Below are positions 24,760 through 32,961 of a DNA stretch of 64,000 nucleotides, one piece after another. Numbering within the stretch: position 1 is the stretch's first letter; every line of letters begins with the position of its first letter. This DNA comes from Limnochordia bacterium. GTDB taxonomy: Bacteria; Bacillota; Limnochordia; Darwinibacteriales; DTU012. The notes beneath the pieces are model-generated. The model had not been told where the DNA came from, did not search any database, and worked only from the letters and a program-made list of their open reading frames with translations. Location: the NCBI GenBank assembly GCA_007116995.1, contig SKHL01000030.1:28589-92588 (forward strand), given 5' to 3'. The position numbers and the translations under genes are program-made.

Positions 24760-25203
24760 CTAGTTTATCAAAGTCCGATAATGAGCTCTTTGTATGTTAT
24801 ACCCACCAGCGACTATCGTAGTGACTGAAACACTCTTAACATCACCAGTTACCCGACCATCCAACCCACCATTGTCATTACGATAAACATCAAATTCCAA
24901 AATGTTGCCAGCTTTTTTCTCCAACCTCCGAAGAAGATTCGTCTTTCTGTCCTCCGCATCCCTCCGAAACATTTTCTCCATATCCTCATCTGTCGCCCCA
25001 AACCGAATGTCCCGAGCAATATATTTAGGGCAGTTATTTCGGAGAAAATTGTCGGCTTTCTCATGAGCCTCACGATACCCCTCTGACAGTAAACCACCAT
25101 GATCATTACGAATCCGAGTATATTCACTTTTAATGTTCCGAAACCACTCGAGATCCCGAATAACAGTCTCCTCAATCCACTCATCAAGATTCGTATATTT
25201 CAT
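24760..25203 (-). CDS. conserved phage protein
   Basis: 147 aa. Mostly helical, ending VTTIVAGGYNIQRAHYRTLI, a C-terminal signature of a widespread Firmicute phage family of unknown role. First gene after a sigma-A promoter. Confidence 0.6.
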   Translation of the reverse strand: MKYTNLDEWIEETVIRDLEWFRNIKSEYTRIRNDHGGLLSEGYREAHEKADNFLRNNCPKYIARDIRFGATDEDMEKMFRRDAEDRKTNLLRRLEKKAGNILEFDVYRNDNGGLDGRVTGDVKSVSVTTIVAGGYNIQRAHYRTLIN

Positions 25204-25248
25204 ATCTAAACCCCCTTCCTAACACTAGTATCTCTCAACCACACTCTA

Positions 25249-25277
25249 AGTATACCATACAAAACTATACAAGTCAA
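25249..25277 (-). promoter_or_regulatory. sigma-A promoter (family copy)
   Basis: TTGACT, 17 bp, TATACT with TATGG extended -10. Confidence 0.9.
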
Positions 25278-25285
25278 TACGTACA

Positions 25286-25313
25286 GAAAAAATAACCCTG
25301 ATTAGGGTTATTT
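25286..25313 (-). terminator. Rho-independent terminator
   Basis: AATAACCCTA/TAGGGTTATT style stem with TTTTTT tail. Confidence 0.85.
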
Positions 25314-25329
25314 ATATGAGTCTCAATCA

Positions 25330-25620
25330 TCATGAATTCTTAGAGTTATCCACAGTACCCCCAGAGTTATCCACAGAAGACTTCCTCTTTAAATGACTCC
25401 CAATATCTTCCCCACAGAACGGGCAGAAATTAAACATAAGACCCTTCTTATGTTCTCCCGACTTCGTACCAAACCCATGAGTATACTGTTCCCCCGTATC
25501 TAGATTCGTTACCACCAAATCAAAGATACCCTTCCTTATACGAGTATACAAGTCATCGACAGTCTGATCCAACAACTCACACGGAATAACCTTCTTACCC
25601 TCTACTCTACACTTACTCAC
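25330..25620 (-). CDS. zinc-binding protein with repeated C-terminal tail
   Basis: 96 aa. FNFCPFCGEDI is one half of a zinc knuckle with an N-terminal CRVEGKKVIPC. The C-terminal tail SSVDNSGGTVDNSKNS is encoded by a 13-bp direct repeat that contains two DnaA boxes. Confidence 0.6.
   Translation of the reverse strand: MSKCRVEGKKVIPCELLDQTVDDLYTRIRKGIFDLVVTNLDTGEQYTHGFGTKSGEHKKGLMFNFCPFCGEDIGSHLKRKSSVDNSGGTVDNSKNS
25346..25375 (+). promoter_or_regulatory. two perfect DnaA boxes
   Basis: TTATCCACA occurs at 25346-25354 and 25367-25375, same orientation, 21 bp apart start to start (two helical turns). This is the strict bacterial DnaA consensus. It sits next to a terminator and an early promoter. 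Confidence 0.6.
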
Positions 25621-25632
25621 ACAAACCCCTCC

Positions 25633-25872
25633 CTACTGTATTAAATCCTCTTCTTCAAAGTAACTTATGTCTCCCAATTTCTCACAAAAAACCTCTATCT
25701 CTAGTACATCACTATCTTTTCTATAATCATAATTGTAATAGACCCGATCTATCTCATACATAACTCCACTAACAGTCAAAATCTCCCCCACCAAAGGAGA
25801 CGAATTAACCGAATCCCACTCGACTGTACTCAACTCCACATCACCACAAATAAAGAATAATCTAGTTCTCAT
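25633..25872 (-). CDS. hypothetical protein
   Basis: 79 aa, beta-rich and acidic. Its ATG overlaps the thymidine kinase stop (ATGA), so it is translationally coupled. Confidence 0.5.
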   Translation of the reverse strand: MRTRLFFICGDVELSTVEWDSVNSSPLVGEILTVSGVMYEIDRVYYNYDYRKDSDVLEIEVFCEKLGDISYFEEEDLIQ

Positions 25873-26477
25873 ATACTCTCCCTCCCCGACCTCTCCCTAC
25901 TAAAAAATCGAGAAAGAAAATCCTTTCTACAAACCGGAACATACTTATCATTTCCACCAATCTCAATCTGATCCCCGTCTACCACGATCTCACCATTTTC
26001 GTCCGTTCTCATATTAAAAATCGCCTTCCTATCACAGAACCAACAAATAGTCTTCACTTCCTCAATCGAATCAGCATATACTAATAGATGATAGCTACCC
26101 TCAAATAAGTTCCCCTGAAAATCAGACTTCAGACCATAGCAAATGACCGGGACATTATGTGTATCCACAATCATAACCAACTGCATAATATGTTCATATG
26201 TAAGAAACTGAGACTCATCTACCAGTATACAGTCAATCGCCCTCGACTCTAGTCCTAATTTCAAAATGTCCTCAATATCATCATTCTTACTAATAACAAC
26301 CGCACTACGACTCATCCCCATACGAGACGTTACCTTACCAATACCATACCGATCATCAATACTAGGGGCAAGTACCACTACGAACTTCCCCCTCTCTTCA
26401 TAATTATGAGCGATTTTTAAAATCTCAACCGACTTACCCGCGTTCATAGTAGAGTACCGAAAGTATAGTTTCGCCAA
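25869..26477 (-). CDS. tdk: thymidine kinase, type II
   Basis: 202 aa. P-loop STMNAGKS (9-16), DESQF (87-91) and a zinc lasso CWFC (145-148) with a later Cys. This is the tetrameric TK1-like class. It makes dTMP from thymidine and works with the thymidylate kinase at 53772-54434. Start is TTG after GGGGAGG. Confidence 0.93.
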   Translation of the reverse strand: MAKLYFRYSTMNAGKSVEILKIAHNYEERGKFVVVLAPSIDDRYGIGKVTSRMGMSRSAVVISKNDDIEDILKLGLESRAIDCILVDESQFLTYEHIMQLVMIVDTHNVPVICYGLKSDFQGNLFEGSYHLLVYADSIEEVKTICWFCDRKAIFNMRTDENGEIVVDGDQIEIGGNDKYVPVCRKDFLSRFFSRERSGRESI

Positions 26478-26494
26478 AGAAAGACCTCCCCAAG

Positions 26495-26638
26495 TTATTT
26501 ATCCTCCCTGAATGTCCCTCCCAATATAGTGTATATGTCCCTCACCAAAGACTCAAACACCTCGTCATACTCATTATACGAGTACTGTTCTCGTACAATC
26601 TTTCTCGCCCTAGTCCACAGTTTTTTATCTACCTTCAT
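26495..26638 (-). CDS. small charged protein
   Basis: 47 aa, ATG with GGGGAG upstream, charged helix (KLWTRARKIVREQYSYNEYD). Family unknown. Confidence 0.55.
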   Translation of the reverse strand: MKVDKKLWTRARKIVREQYSYNEYDEVFESLVRDIYTILGGTFREDK

Positions 26639-26650
26639 ATATAAACTCCC

Positions 26651-26980
26651 CTATCTAGAATAGAAACTGTTCGTAACCGCAATCTCCGTATGATTCCCCA
26701 TCCGACCCTCTTCGTTAATACAGTCCACAATACCCGGATCCCGAGCTAAAACAGAAAAAACGAACTTGTCCAAGTTTTGACAACAGTAATCCTTGTACCC
26801 TACCCAGATCTGAGTCCCCCGAATGTTCATGTCATCCAAAATCTCTAAGAATACCCCTATCCCCATCTGATACTTTGCAAAAATACTTGTCAACACAGAC
26901 CCGGCACCCGGATTCCCCTCAGACATAATAGCCATAGCCTCACCCAAACCCACAGTCTGAAAATCAATCTTCTCTCTCAT
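26651..26980 (-). CDS. conserved phage protein
   Basis: 109 aa. EAMAIMSEGNPGAGSVLTSI and DDMNIRGTQIWVGYKDYC match a conserved small family of phage and bacterial proteins of unknown role. Confidence 0.6.
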   Translation of the reverse strand: MREKIDFQTVGLGEAMAIMSEGNPGAGSVLTSIFAKYQMGIGVFLEILDDMNIRGTQIWVGYKDYCCQNLDKFVFSVLARDPGIVDCINEEGRMGNHTEIAVTNSFYSR

Positions 26981-26995
26981 CTACCTATCTCCTTT

Positions 26996-27160
26996 CTATA
27001 CTATCTCAAATGTAGTTCCCTCATAAATAGGGTTTAATTGTACTATACCAAACTTCTTCCCCTTCTGAGTCCGAAACACCAACCATCCATCTTCCCTTTT
27101 TTCAACCTCAACAATCGTCCCCTCTCTAGCCCACATACTATCCAGAAGTCTGACCTTCAT
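26996..27160 (-). CDS. small beta protein
   Basis: 54 aa from ATG at 27160 after GGAG; KVRLLDSMWAREGTIVEVE looks like a KOW/SH3-like barrel. Confidence 0.5.
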   Translation of the reverse strand: MKVRLLDSMWAREGTIVEVEKREDGWLVFRTQKGKKFGIVQLNPIYEGTTFEIV

Positions 27161-27332
27161 TTCTCCTACACTCCTCACATCGTACTATTTCCGGATGATA
27201 TACAACTAAGTGATATACTCTAACCCCATACTTCTCACATAGGTGAATTTCTTTCCGGCTTGTCTGATCTTTTTCATTAGGAGATAAATACCCACACTGA
27301 CCACAAAACCTTGACCTATCTACAAGCATCAT
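27138..27332 (-). CDS. zinc-binding protein
   Basis: 64 aa, CGQCGY and CEECRRN pairs. Overlaps the next gene by 23 bp. Confidence 0.55.
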   Translation of the reverse strand: MMLVDRSRFCGQCGYLSPNEKDQTSRKEIHLCEKYGVRVYHLVVYHPEIVRCEECRRNEGQTSG

Positions 27333-27513
27333 CTTCCCCCTTACCCCAAGACTCCTTCCCTGTCAGTAAGAGTCCCCTAGCAAAATACGCCATCTGTAAC
27401 ATACCTTCGTCCATCTCATCCCGTTTCTCGATCTTCTCAAACCCATCTATTTGTTTATTTAGACACTCAAGATCAATTTCCACCGTACCCCTAGCTCTAC
27501 ACACCTTCCCCAT
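27316..27513 (-). CDS. hypothetical protein
   Basis: 65 aa from ATG at 27513 after GGTGGGAG. Helical (LECLNKQIDGFEKIEKRDEM). A few bases overlap the next gene. Confidence 0.5.
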   Translation of the reverse strand: MGKVCRARGTVEIDLECLNKQIDGFEKIEKRDEMDEGMLQMAYFARGLLLTGKESWGKGEDDACR

Positions 27514-27514
27514 T

Positions 27515-27694
27515 CTACTCCCACCTTTCCCCATTCCACCGTGTTAGATTTATCTTCCGTTTCTTACCCGTATCAAATGTCTCTAACATCCCATGACCTA
27601 TACGGTACGACCACGCCTCACAATGATAGAAAAACTCACTTAGAGATAGTAGTACGTTTCCCCAGAAGTATCTCGGCATATAACAGATTACCAT
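27515..27694 (-). CDS. hypothetical protein
   Basis: 59 aa; TAGGAGGATATTG before ATG at 27694 identifies the start inside the longer frame. Aromatic rich (YMPRYFWGN). Confidence 0.5.
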   Translation of the reverse strand: MVICYMPRYFWGNVLLSLSEFFYHCEAWSYRIGHGMLETFDTGKKRKINLTRWNGERWE

Positions 27695-27725
27695 CAATAT
27701 CCTCCTACTTTTACGAAAAAGTACA

Positions 27726-27920
27726 CTACTCACTCTGTTCACCATCCAACATACAGTCAATAAACTCCTTACATTCCCTCAGTGACCCTTTAGGGTACAC
27801 TTTCTCCACCCGAACCATATCTAGTGTATAGATAAACCATCTCGGCTCACTTTTATACGGATGATTCTCAATCTTGAACCCTCTGTACTCATGAATCTTT
27901 CTACTTTTTTCTGAACTCAT
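27726..27920 (-). CDS. small hypothetical protein
   Basis: 64 aa; EYRGFKIENHPYKSEPRWFI then SLRECKEFID, a pattern seen in small phage proteins of unknown role. Confidence 0.5.
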   Translation of the reverse strand: MSSEKSRKIHEYRGFKIENHPYKSEPRWFIYTLDMVRVEKVYPKGSLRECKEFIDCMLDGEQSE

Positions 27921-27923
27921 ACT

Positions 27924-28235
27924 CTAACCATCCTCTACCACGTTATCACATATCTCAATATCGTCCGACTCACACTCCGGACACCACACGTCTACTTCAT
28001 TAAAATAACTCGTATAACTACCAAGAGACGAACTACAACCCTTCCACCCACACTCCTTACATTCAGCGGGATAAAACCCTCTCTTCAACTCTTCCTCCGT
28101 ACATAACGTCCTCACCTTAACCCTCAACTCCCTCATACGTCTTTCCGAGAACATTACCGCCCTCAAGTCACGATACTTCTTCCGATTGTTCTGACCCTTC
28201 TTCCCGAAGATCTTTCTCCATCTCTTATACTCCAC
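27924..28235 (-). CDS. zinc-ribbon protein
   Basis: 103 aa, basic N-terminal half, then CKECGWKG and CPECESD. GTG start after AAGGAG. Overlaps the upstream gene by 11 bp. Confidence 0.55.
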   Translation of the reverse strand: MEYKRWRKIFGKKGQNNRKKYRDLRAVMFSERRMRELRVKVRTLCTEEELKRGFYPAECKECGWKGCSSSLGSYTSYFNEVDVWCPECESDDIEICDNVVEDG

Positions 28236-28566
28236 TGTTACACTCCTTAGTTTCCAATAAACTCCTCACTTCCAACTCCCTAGACATATTACTCCGTAAC
28301 CAGTTTTCCATAAACCGAACCGCCCGATCAGTCTTTTTCTCGTATGTAATACCAAACAATCTCTCTAAAAAGTTAGGGTTTCTGACGATCCTGTGATAGT
28401 TAATCGTATGAGCAATATTGATATTGTCCCACTCATGCACACCCGAAAGAACCCTATATTCACAAGTGACTACAACATAATCTCCCCAAACACCACCACA
28501 ACCTAAGATAGTACACTCCACGTTCCCAACAGTAAATCTACTCAGATTCCTCTTCTCGAATTCCAT
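28225..28566 (-). CDS. hypothetical protein
   Basis: 113 aa with beta-strand core (ECTILGCGGVWGDYVVVTCEY). ATG after AAAGGAG. No recognised family. Confidence 0.5.
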   Translation of the reverse strand: MEFEKRNLSRFTVGNVECTILGCGGVWGDYVVVTCEYRVLSGVHEWDNINIAHTINYHRIVRNPNFLERLFGITYEKKTDRAVRFMENWLRSNMSRELEVRSLLETKECNSGV

Positions 28567-28711
28567 TATTTTTCTCCTTTACTTCTTCATAGTAATCCAA
28601 CGCACGCAAAGCCCCTCCCCCATACCCTAATCGGCTAAGAGCGTGAGACACATCATACCCTTTACCTTCATCGACTTTACCGTCTAACCAATGAAATCTA
28701 AATGTCTTCAC
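28538..28711 (-). CDS. small conserved phage protein
   Basis: 57 aa from GTG after AAGGCGG. FRFHWLDGKVDEGKGYD and GYGGGALRALDYYEEV match a family common in Bacillus phages. Overlaps the next gene by 29 bp. Confidence 0.6.
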   Translation of the reverse strand: MKTFRFHWLDGKVDEGKGYDVSHALSRLGYGGGALRALDYYEEVKEKNNGIREEESE

Positions 28712-28745
28712 TGTAATCCGCCTTTCTAAGTTTAACTCTTTGAAC

Positions 28746-28774
28746 TTAAATCTTCATATTTAACTCCTACACAT
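28746..28774 (-). promoter_or_regulatory. two minigenes in a leader
   Basis: After AGAGGGG comes ATG TGT AGG AGT TAA (MCRS), and its AGGAG is positioned before ATG AAG ATT TAA (MKI). Both have good ribosome binding sites and sit ahead of the gene at 28711. Confidence 0.35.
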
Positions 28775-28811
28775 CAAAACAACCCCTCTCTAAATTTAAC
28801 TCTCTATACCA

Positions 28812-28821
28812 CTATATACGG
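28812..28821 (-). promoter_or_regulatory. CCGTATATAG element
   Basis: TTTTTCCGTATATAGTGG on the minus strand after a terminator. Confidence 0.5.
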
Positions 28822-28850
28822 AAAAAGAGTCCCAAAAAACACGAGACTCT
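28822..28850 (-). terminator. Rho-independent terminator
   Basis: AGAGTC/GGACTCT stem then TTTTT. Confidence 0.75.
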
Positions 28851-29094
28851 AGAAATAAAGTGGTTTATTCATCACTAATTCATACCTACCAGATTTAAGT
28901 AAAATCTTAGCTCGTTTCCTCTCTCTGTGAACTTCTCTCAAGTCCGGTCTACATCCTATGTTACCGTTTCTCCTACGATAGTTACGAGTACATCCACAAA
29001 TACAACGATCCTGTCTTCTCTTGACCCGAGTACCGACTAACTTCCCTCCACGTAAAATAGCTTTACCTAATTTTGTTGGTTCTTTTTCAGTCAA
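28849..29094 (-). CDS. small basic Cys protein
   Basis: 81 aa from TTG after GGGGAAGG. VKRRQDRCICGCTRNYRRRN is basic with a Cys cluster; probable RNA or DNA binder. Confidence 0.55.
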   Translation of the reverse strand: MTEKEPTKLGKAILRGGKLVGTRVKRRQDRCICGCTRNYRRRNGNIGCRPDLREVHRERKRAKILLKSGRYELVMNKPLYF

Positions 29095-29119
29095 GACTAT
29101 CTCACCTTCCCCAATTAGT

Positions 29120-29335
29120 CTAGTAGTACAGAACCCACCACCGTTTCAACTCACACCCAAACACAAACATCTTCATACTAATAACTACCGAATACACAAC
29201 AAAGATTTGTGATAACATATATACTACCTTCAACCAGAACGGATCTAAACTACCCGAGAATAAAAAAGTCCAAATGTCATAAAGCATAAATACAAGTATA
29301 ATCATCAGTATAGAAAACAAGAAAAACTTCTTCAT
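29120..29335 (-). CDS. two-pass membrane protein
   Basis: 71 aa, membrane segments near 4-26 and 35-58. Function unknown. Confidence 0.55.
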   Translation of the reverse strand: MKKFFLFSILMIILVFMLYDIWTFLFSGSLDPFWLKVVYMLSQIFVVYSVVISMKMFVFGCELKRWWVLYY

Positions 29336-29395
29336 TTCTCTAACTCACCCTACCTCACTCTGAAAGCTAAGTTCATAGAAACTACATCCCCCAGT

Positions 29396-29650
29396 CTACT
29401 CTTCATAATCATCACCAGGATCATAGGAAATCGTCATAGTAACAGTCTCCACCTCAGAATCTCGTTTCCGATCCTGATTCACAGTATCAAACATCCATTG
29501 ATCTAACATATAATATACCGAATTTTCATCGTCCTCTATAGACTCAATCTCACGAACACCAAAAAACCCTAATCTATACAACTTACCCGGTTTTGAATGT
29601 GTCTTCGCATTAGATATGTCCACTTCAGGGAACTTAATTACCTTATTCAT
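29396..29650 (-). CDS. hypothetical acidic protein
   Basis: 84 aa with an acidic C terminus; no recognised family. Confidence 0.5.
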   Translation of the reverse strand: MNKVIKFPEVDISNAKTHSKPGKLYRLGFFGVREIESIEDDENSVYYMLDQWMFDTVNQDRKRDSEVETVTMTISYDPGDDYEE

Positions 29651-29677
29651 ACCTACCCTCCTATGATATTTAATACC

Positions 29678-30538
29678 CTACCTCACAAACATACTATTCC
29701 CCACAATCCAGAATAACGTCTTGTTATTCTCCGTGTCTAAATTCTTCATCATGTAGTTATACGCCTTACTTTCATAAATCGGATCAAGATACTCCTTATC
29801 ACTAAACATGACCTTCAACATTCTCGAATACGGATATGTCTTATCCTGAATATATTCGTAGTCACAATAGTAGTCACCAGCAATCTGATTGATCGTATTC
29901 CGTCTGTCATACCCCGCAATCTGAATACCAATGACCTTTTTAGGGTGTTTATTGTACTTAGTCAGACCTCTTAAAATTCCTCCAAATGTAATACCACTAC
30001 CAATATTAACGACCAATAAGTCTAAATCATCCGGTATATTCTGTACCTGATTCGAGATAGAGTCCACAATCGCTCGCGTATTATTGTAGAGATTAATCCC
30101 AAACTTAATAACGAAGTAGTTATGATACTTACATATAGAATCAATCCGACTCATTAAAACGTTCTCATACCCCATCTTCGCCTCCGAATCAATTTCACAC
30201 CCAAACGATAACGCACGATTCATCATCACATTCTGAGATAGTGTTTTCTCCTTAGTCGCACCCACAACCAAAATCGAACGAAACCCGAACTCCTTTGCCG
30301 CTCTCGACACGATAATCCCCTGAGGAGACTTCACAGAAGTCGCAGTAATCACAGTCCCCTCACACTCATCCCGAATATACTCATAGTTATCTCGTAGTAA
30401 GCAAAGAGATTGTCTCACCTTACCACCAGAAAGAGGAACATCATGAAAAGGGACGTATAAATCGTCCCTTTTATATAAAATACCTCTATGTTCCTCTACC
30501 GGAGTCAACTCATCTATCCCATACCCATCAAAATCCAC
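29678..30538 (-). CDS. PLP-dependent enzyme, fold type II (ACC deaminase/desulfhydrase-like)
   Basis: 286 aa. YKRDDLYVPFHDVPLSGGKV places the PLP lysine at about K40; SVKSPQGIIVSRAAKEFG and NIGSGITFGG bind the cofactor phosphate. Relatives are ACC deaminase and D-cysteine desulfhydrase, about 330-340 aa, so this one is slightly short at the C terminus. PLP enzymes in phages are sometimes tied to DNA base modification, but no modification genes are visible here. Confidence 0.8.
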   Translation of the reverse strand: MDFDGYGIDELTPVEEHRGILYKRDDLYVPFHDVPLSGGKVRQSLCLLRDNYEYIRDECEGTVITATSVKSPQGIIVSRAAKEFGFRSILVVGATKEKTLSQNVMMNRALSFGCEIDSEAKMGYENVLMSRIDSICKYHNYFVIKFGINLYNNTRAIVDSISNQVQNIPDDLDLLVVNIGSGITFGGILRGLTKYNKHPKKVIGIQIAGYDRRNTINQIAGDYYCDYEYIQDKTYPYSRMLKVMFSDKEYLDPIYESKAYNYMMKNLDTENNKTLFWIVGNSMFVR

Positions 30539-30556
30539 GTAACCACCCCTACTACC

Positions 30557-30916
30557 CTAGTAATTCCTTCTGATACTAATAGAATCAACAGACTCAATAA
30601 TCTCATTGACCTTATTACTTATCGAAGTAGCCGAATACATTATCTCAGAGAACTTCTCCTTAATTATTTCCTTCGCTCTCTCCTCAATGTACTCCGATAA
30701 ATCTTTCCCCAAACCCTCAAAAAACTCTACAGGATCTACTTCGTTCCCCGCTATTGTAAGAGATATAGGAACTTCCTTTCCACCACTATCATGAATCATC
30801 TTAAAATAATCACTAAAAATATCCTCCCGAGAATCTAAAAAATGACCCACTATCATTCGAACCCAGTCACTTCTCATATAAGACTCATACGATACTGTAT
30901 CTTTACTATCTCCCAT
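30557..30916 (-). CDS. hypothetical helical protein
   Basis: 119 aa, C-terminal long helix (ERAKEIIKEKFSEIMYSATS). No recognised family. Confidence 0.5.
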   Translation of the reverse strand: MGDSKDTVSYESYMRSDWVRMIVGHFLDSREDIFSDYFKMIHDSGGKEVPISLTIAGNEVDPVEFFEGLGKDLSEYIEERAKEIIKEKFSEIMYSATSISNKVNEIIESVDSISIRRNY

Positions 30917-30939
30917 AATGAACCATACCCCTCTCTATA

Positions 30940-31551
30940 TTATCTCACTGTTACATACGGAGAAATTCTGTCTTTCAGAGATTGATCAATTTCACCTAAA
31001 TCAATAATCACCTTATACGATTCATCCTCTTGAAGTTCTTTGACCTTTACCATCCCTAACTCACTTAATATAGTCCTAAATACGTCATCCCACTTCCAAA
31101 CACCAGAATTCGAACCTATCAAGTTTCTCAGAATTCGATACCCGTCTAACCCTACTTCCTCACACGTACTACAAAGGGCTGAGAATATATCCTCCTCTAG
31201 AATACTATCAATATTTTCTAACCCAAAAACCTTACCCATAATTTTCTTCAGACACTTCTCTAACTGCCAATCCTCAGATCGACTATAATGTCCGTATCTA
31301 CCCTTCGCAAATAAAATAAAATGTCTTATTTCATCCATCAACCAATTCTCCTCTCTAATAACCCTAACACCATTTTCTATACTTAGTTTATAATAAGAAC
31401 CCCTCTGAATAATTAACCCATTCTCCCTCAAACGAGCTAAGCCCCTCCGAACTTCTTTTAAAGTCCAACCCGTATCCTCTAGTACATCCTCTTCCGTAAA
31501 CCACCCAGTCCTAGAAAAAATAGACTGAAACAGTCTTTGATTTTTTCTCAA
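30940..31551 (-). CDS. winged-helix protein
   Basis: 203 aa. N-terminal 55 residues (TEEDVLEDTGWTLKEVRRGL, ARLRENGLIIQRGSYY) look like a winged helix. The C-terminal part is unknown. Start is TTG. Confidence 0.5.
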   Translation of the reverse strand: MRKNQRLFQSIFSRTGWFTEEDVLEDTGWTLKEVRRGLARLRENGLIIQRGSYYKLSIENGVRVIREENWLMDEIRHFILFAKGRYGHYSRSEDWQLEKCLKKIMGKVFGLENIDSILEEDIFSALCSTCEEVGLDGYRILRNLIGSNSGVWKWDDVFRTILSELGMVKVKELQEDESYKVIIDLGEIDQSLKDRISPYVTVR

Positions 31552-31565
31552 AGTAATACCACATC

Positions 31566-31964
31566 CTATAACAACTTCAGATCTCCCGTTATCTTATCAA
31601 TCTTCGAACTCAAATGAGGTCCAACCGCAACCGCAGTATATGTAGGCTCCTTAAACTCCGTCAAACCCATATCTTGAACTATAGAACACGGTAGGGCGTT
31701 GTTACACGCTCTACGATAAACAATGAACAATTCCTCTTCACTGTCTACACTCACAACTACCTTCTTACATAACCCCTGAATCCACTCCATCATATAGGGT
31801 AGACTTTCGGTTGATATCATACCGACCTCAGACCCTAACCAGTCCCCAACACCTACTCTATCTGTTAAAACCATCAAAGAAGCATGTGCCCCCTGAGCAA
31901 TCATCTTACCCTTCCTCATATTTAAGTCCTTACGAACTACGATTACTTGTTTGATATCATCCAT
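31566..31964 (-). CDS. peptidyl-tRNA hydrolase, PTH2 type
   Basis: 132 aa. KQVIVVRKDLNMRKGKMIAQ then GAHASL, and GLTEFKEPTYTAVAVGPH with a KITGDLKLL end are the PTH2 signature, the archaeal/eukaryotic class rather than bacterial Pth. It would release peptides from stalled peptidyl-tRNA. The ATG overlaps the stop of the proteasome-like gene (TGATG). Confidence 0.88.
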   Translation of the reverse strand: MDDIKQVIVVRKDLNMRKGKMIAQGAHASLMVLTDRVGVGDWLGSEVGMISTESLPYMMEWIQGLCKKVVVSVDSEEELFIVYRRACNNALPCSIVQDMGLTEFKEPTYTAVAVGPHLSSKIDKITGDLKLL

Positions 31965-32536
31965 CACCCTACCTCCCGTTCTTCCTCCTCTTCTTCACCA
32001 CTACACATCACATGAAAAGGAGCCTTTACATAGGGTGTAAGATATTCCGCCGCCTCTAACGCAAGAATAATTCTCTCCCGAGGACTTCTCCCCTCTCCAT
32101 CAGAACTATAAAGTGAACCAAGAGCAACCTCATCACCCGATCCAACCGCCGAATATCCACAATCCGGTATACCCACTTGATAATCACTGTCTACTTCATA
32201 AAGATTCCCCCGATACCCTACTAAGAACTTACCACCAGACTCTTCACTGTTATTGACCCTCATATACCCACCAGCTTTAAAACAGTCTCTTACACTATCA
32301 ATGAATCGAGTAGTCATATACTGATAGTCCGACTCCTCTAATCTCTGTTTAGGAACATGGAATGAATACTGTAATAACTGACCCATACGATATGAACTAG
32401 TATATCCTATAATAAATTCCCCAGTTTCAAACACTTTCCCATCTCTTCTGATCGTATTAAGTCTAGTATTAGACCCACAACTATCTCCACCGATCCAAAC
32501 AACTCCATCTTTGACAATACCCGCAATACATGTCAA
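31964..32536 (-). CDS. HslV/proteasome beta-like Ntn peptidase
   Basis: 190 aa from TTG. Numbering from the Thr after the initiator Met gives Thr1, Asp17 (IGGDS) and Lys33 (RRDGK), the proteasomal catalytic triad at exact positions. A later GSGDEVALGSL supplies the usual Ser-Gly region. The C terminus ends in a run of Glu. No HslU-like ATPase is present. Translation is coupled to PTH2. Confidence 0.82.
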   Translation of the reverse strand: MTCIAGIVKDGVVWIGGDSCGSNTRLNTIRRDGKVFETGEFIIGYTSSYRMGQLLQYSFHVPKQRLEESDYQYMTTRFIDSVRDCFKAGGYMRVNNSEESGGKFLVGYRGNLYEVDSDYQVGIPDCGYSAVGSGDEVALGSLYSSDGEGRSPRERIILALEAAEYLTPYVKAPFHVMCSGEEEEEEREVG

Positions 32537-32560
32537 ATAACTGTACCCCCTATTATGATA

Positions 32561-32752
32561 TTAACCCTCTATAAATTCCTGCAACACCGATAAAATACCC
32601 TCTATGTCAACTACCTTCGAACAACACCCATAATCTCCATTACATCCCTTTGTAGCTAAAACTCCATTACTGTACAAAAGTATATCCCCATCTTCTACCT
32701 GATCAGAGAAGAATTCAATCAATGTTTTTATGTCTCTTTCTACTGTACCCAC
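32561..32752 (-). CDS. small hypothetical protein
   Basis: 63 aa from GTG at 32752 after GAGGG; contains CNGDYGCC. The longer frame upstream lacks a ribosome binding site. Confidence 0.5.
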   Translation of the reverse strand: MGTVERDIKTLIEFFSDQVEDGDILLYSNGVLATKGCNGDYGCCSKVVDIEGILSVLQEFIEG

Positions 32753-32753
32753 C

Positions 32754-32930
32754 CTAACCCTCTTCTCCAAAATCGACTAATTCTTCTACAATACAAATTA
32801 CCTTTCTATCAATCCCCCTACTCACTAACCAATCAACCTCATCAATACACTCTCTTAGGGTGTTTCTCCGTATAATTATATCCGAAGAATCCATATCCCC
32901 TCTCGCCCAAACAATGTACTTACCATCCAT
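32754..32930 (-). CDS. small hypothetical protein
   Basis: 58 aa, ATG after GGGAGGG. Begins MDGKYIVWARGDMDSSDI. No recognised family. Confidence 0.5.
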   Translation of the reverse strand: MDGKYIVWARGDMDSSDIIIRRNTLRECIDEVDWLVSRGIDRKVICIVEELVDFGEEG

Positions 32931-32961
32931 ATGCTCAGTACCCTCCCAACCAAATTCTAGT

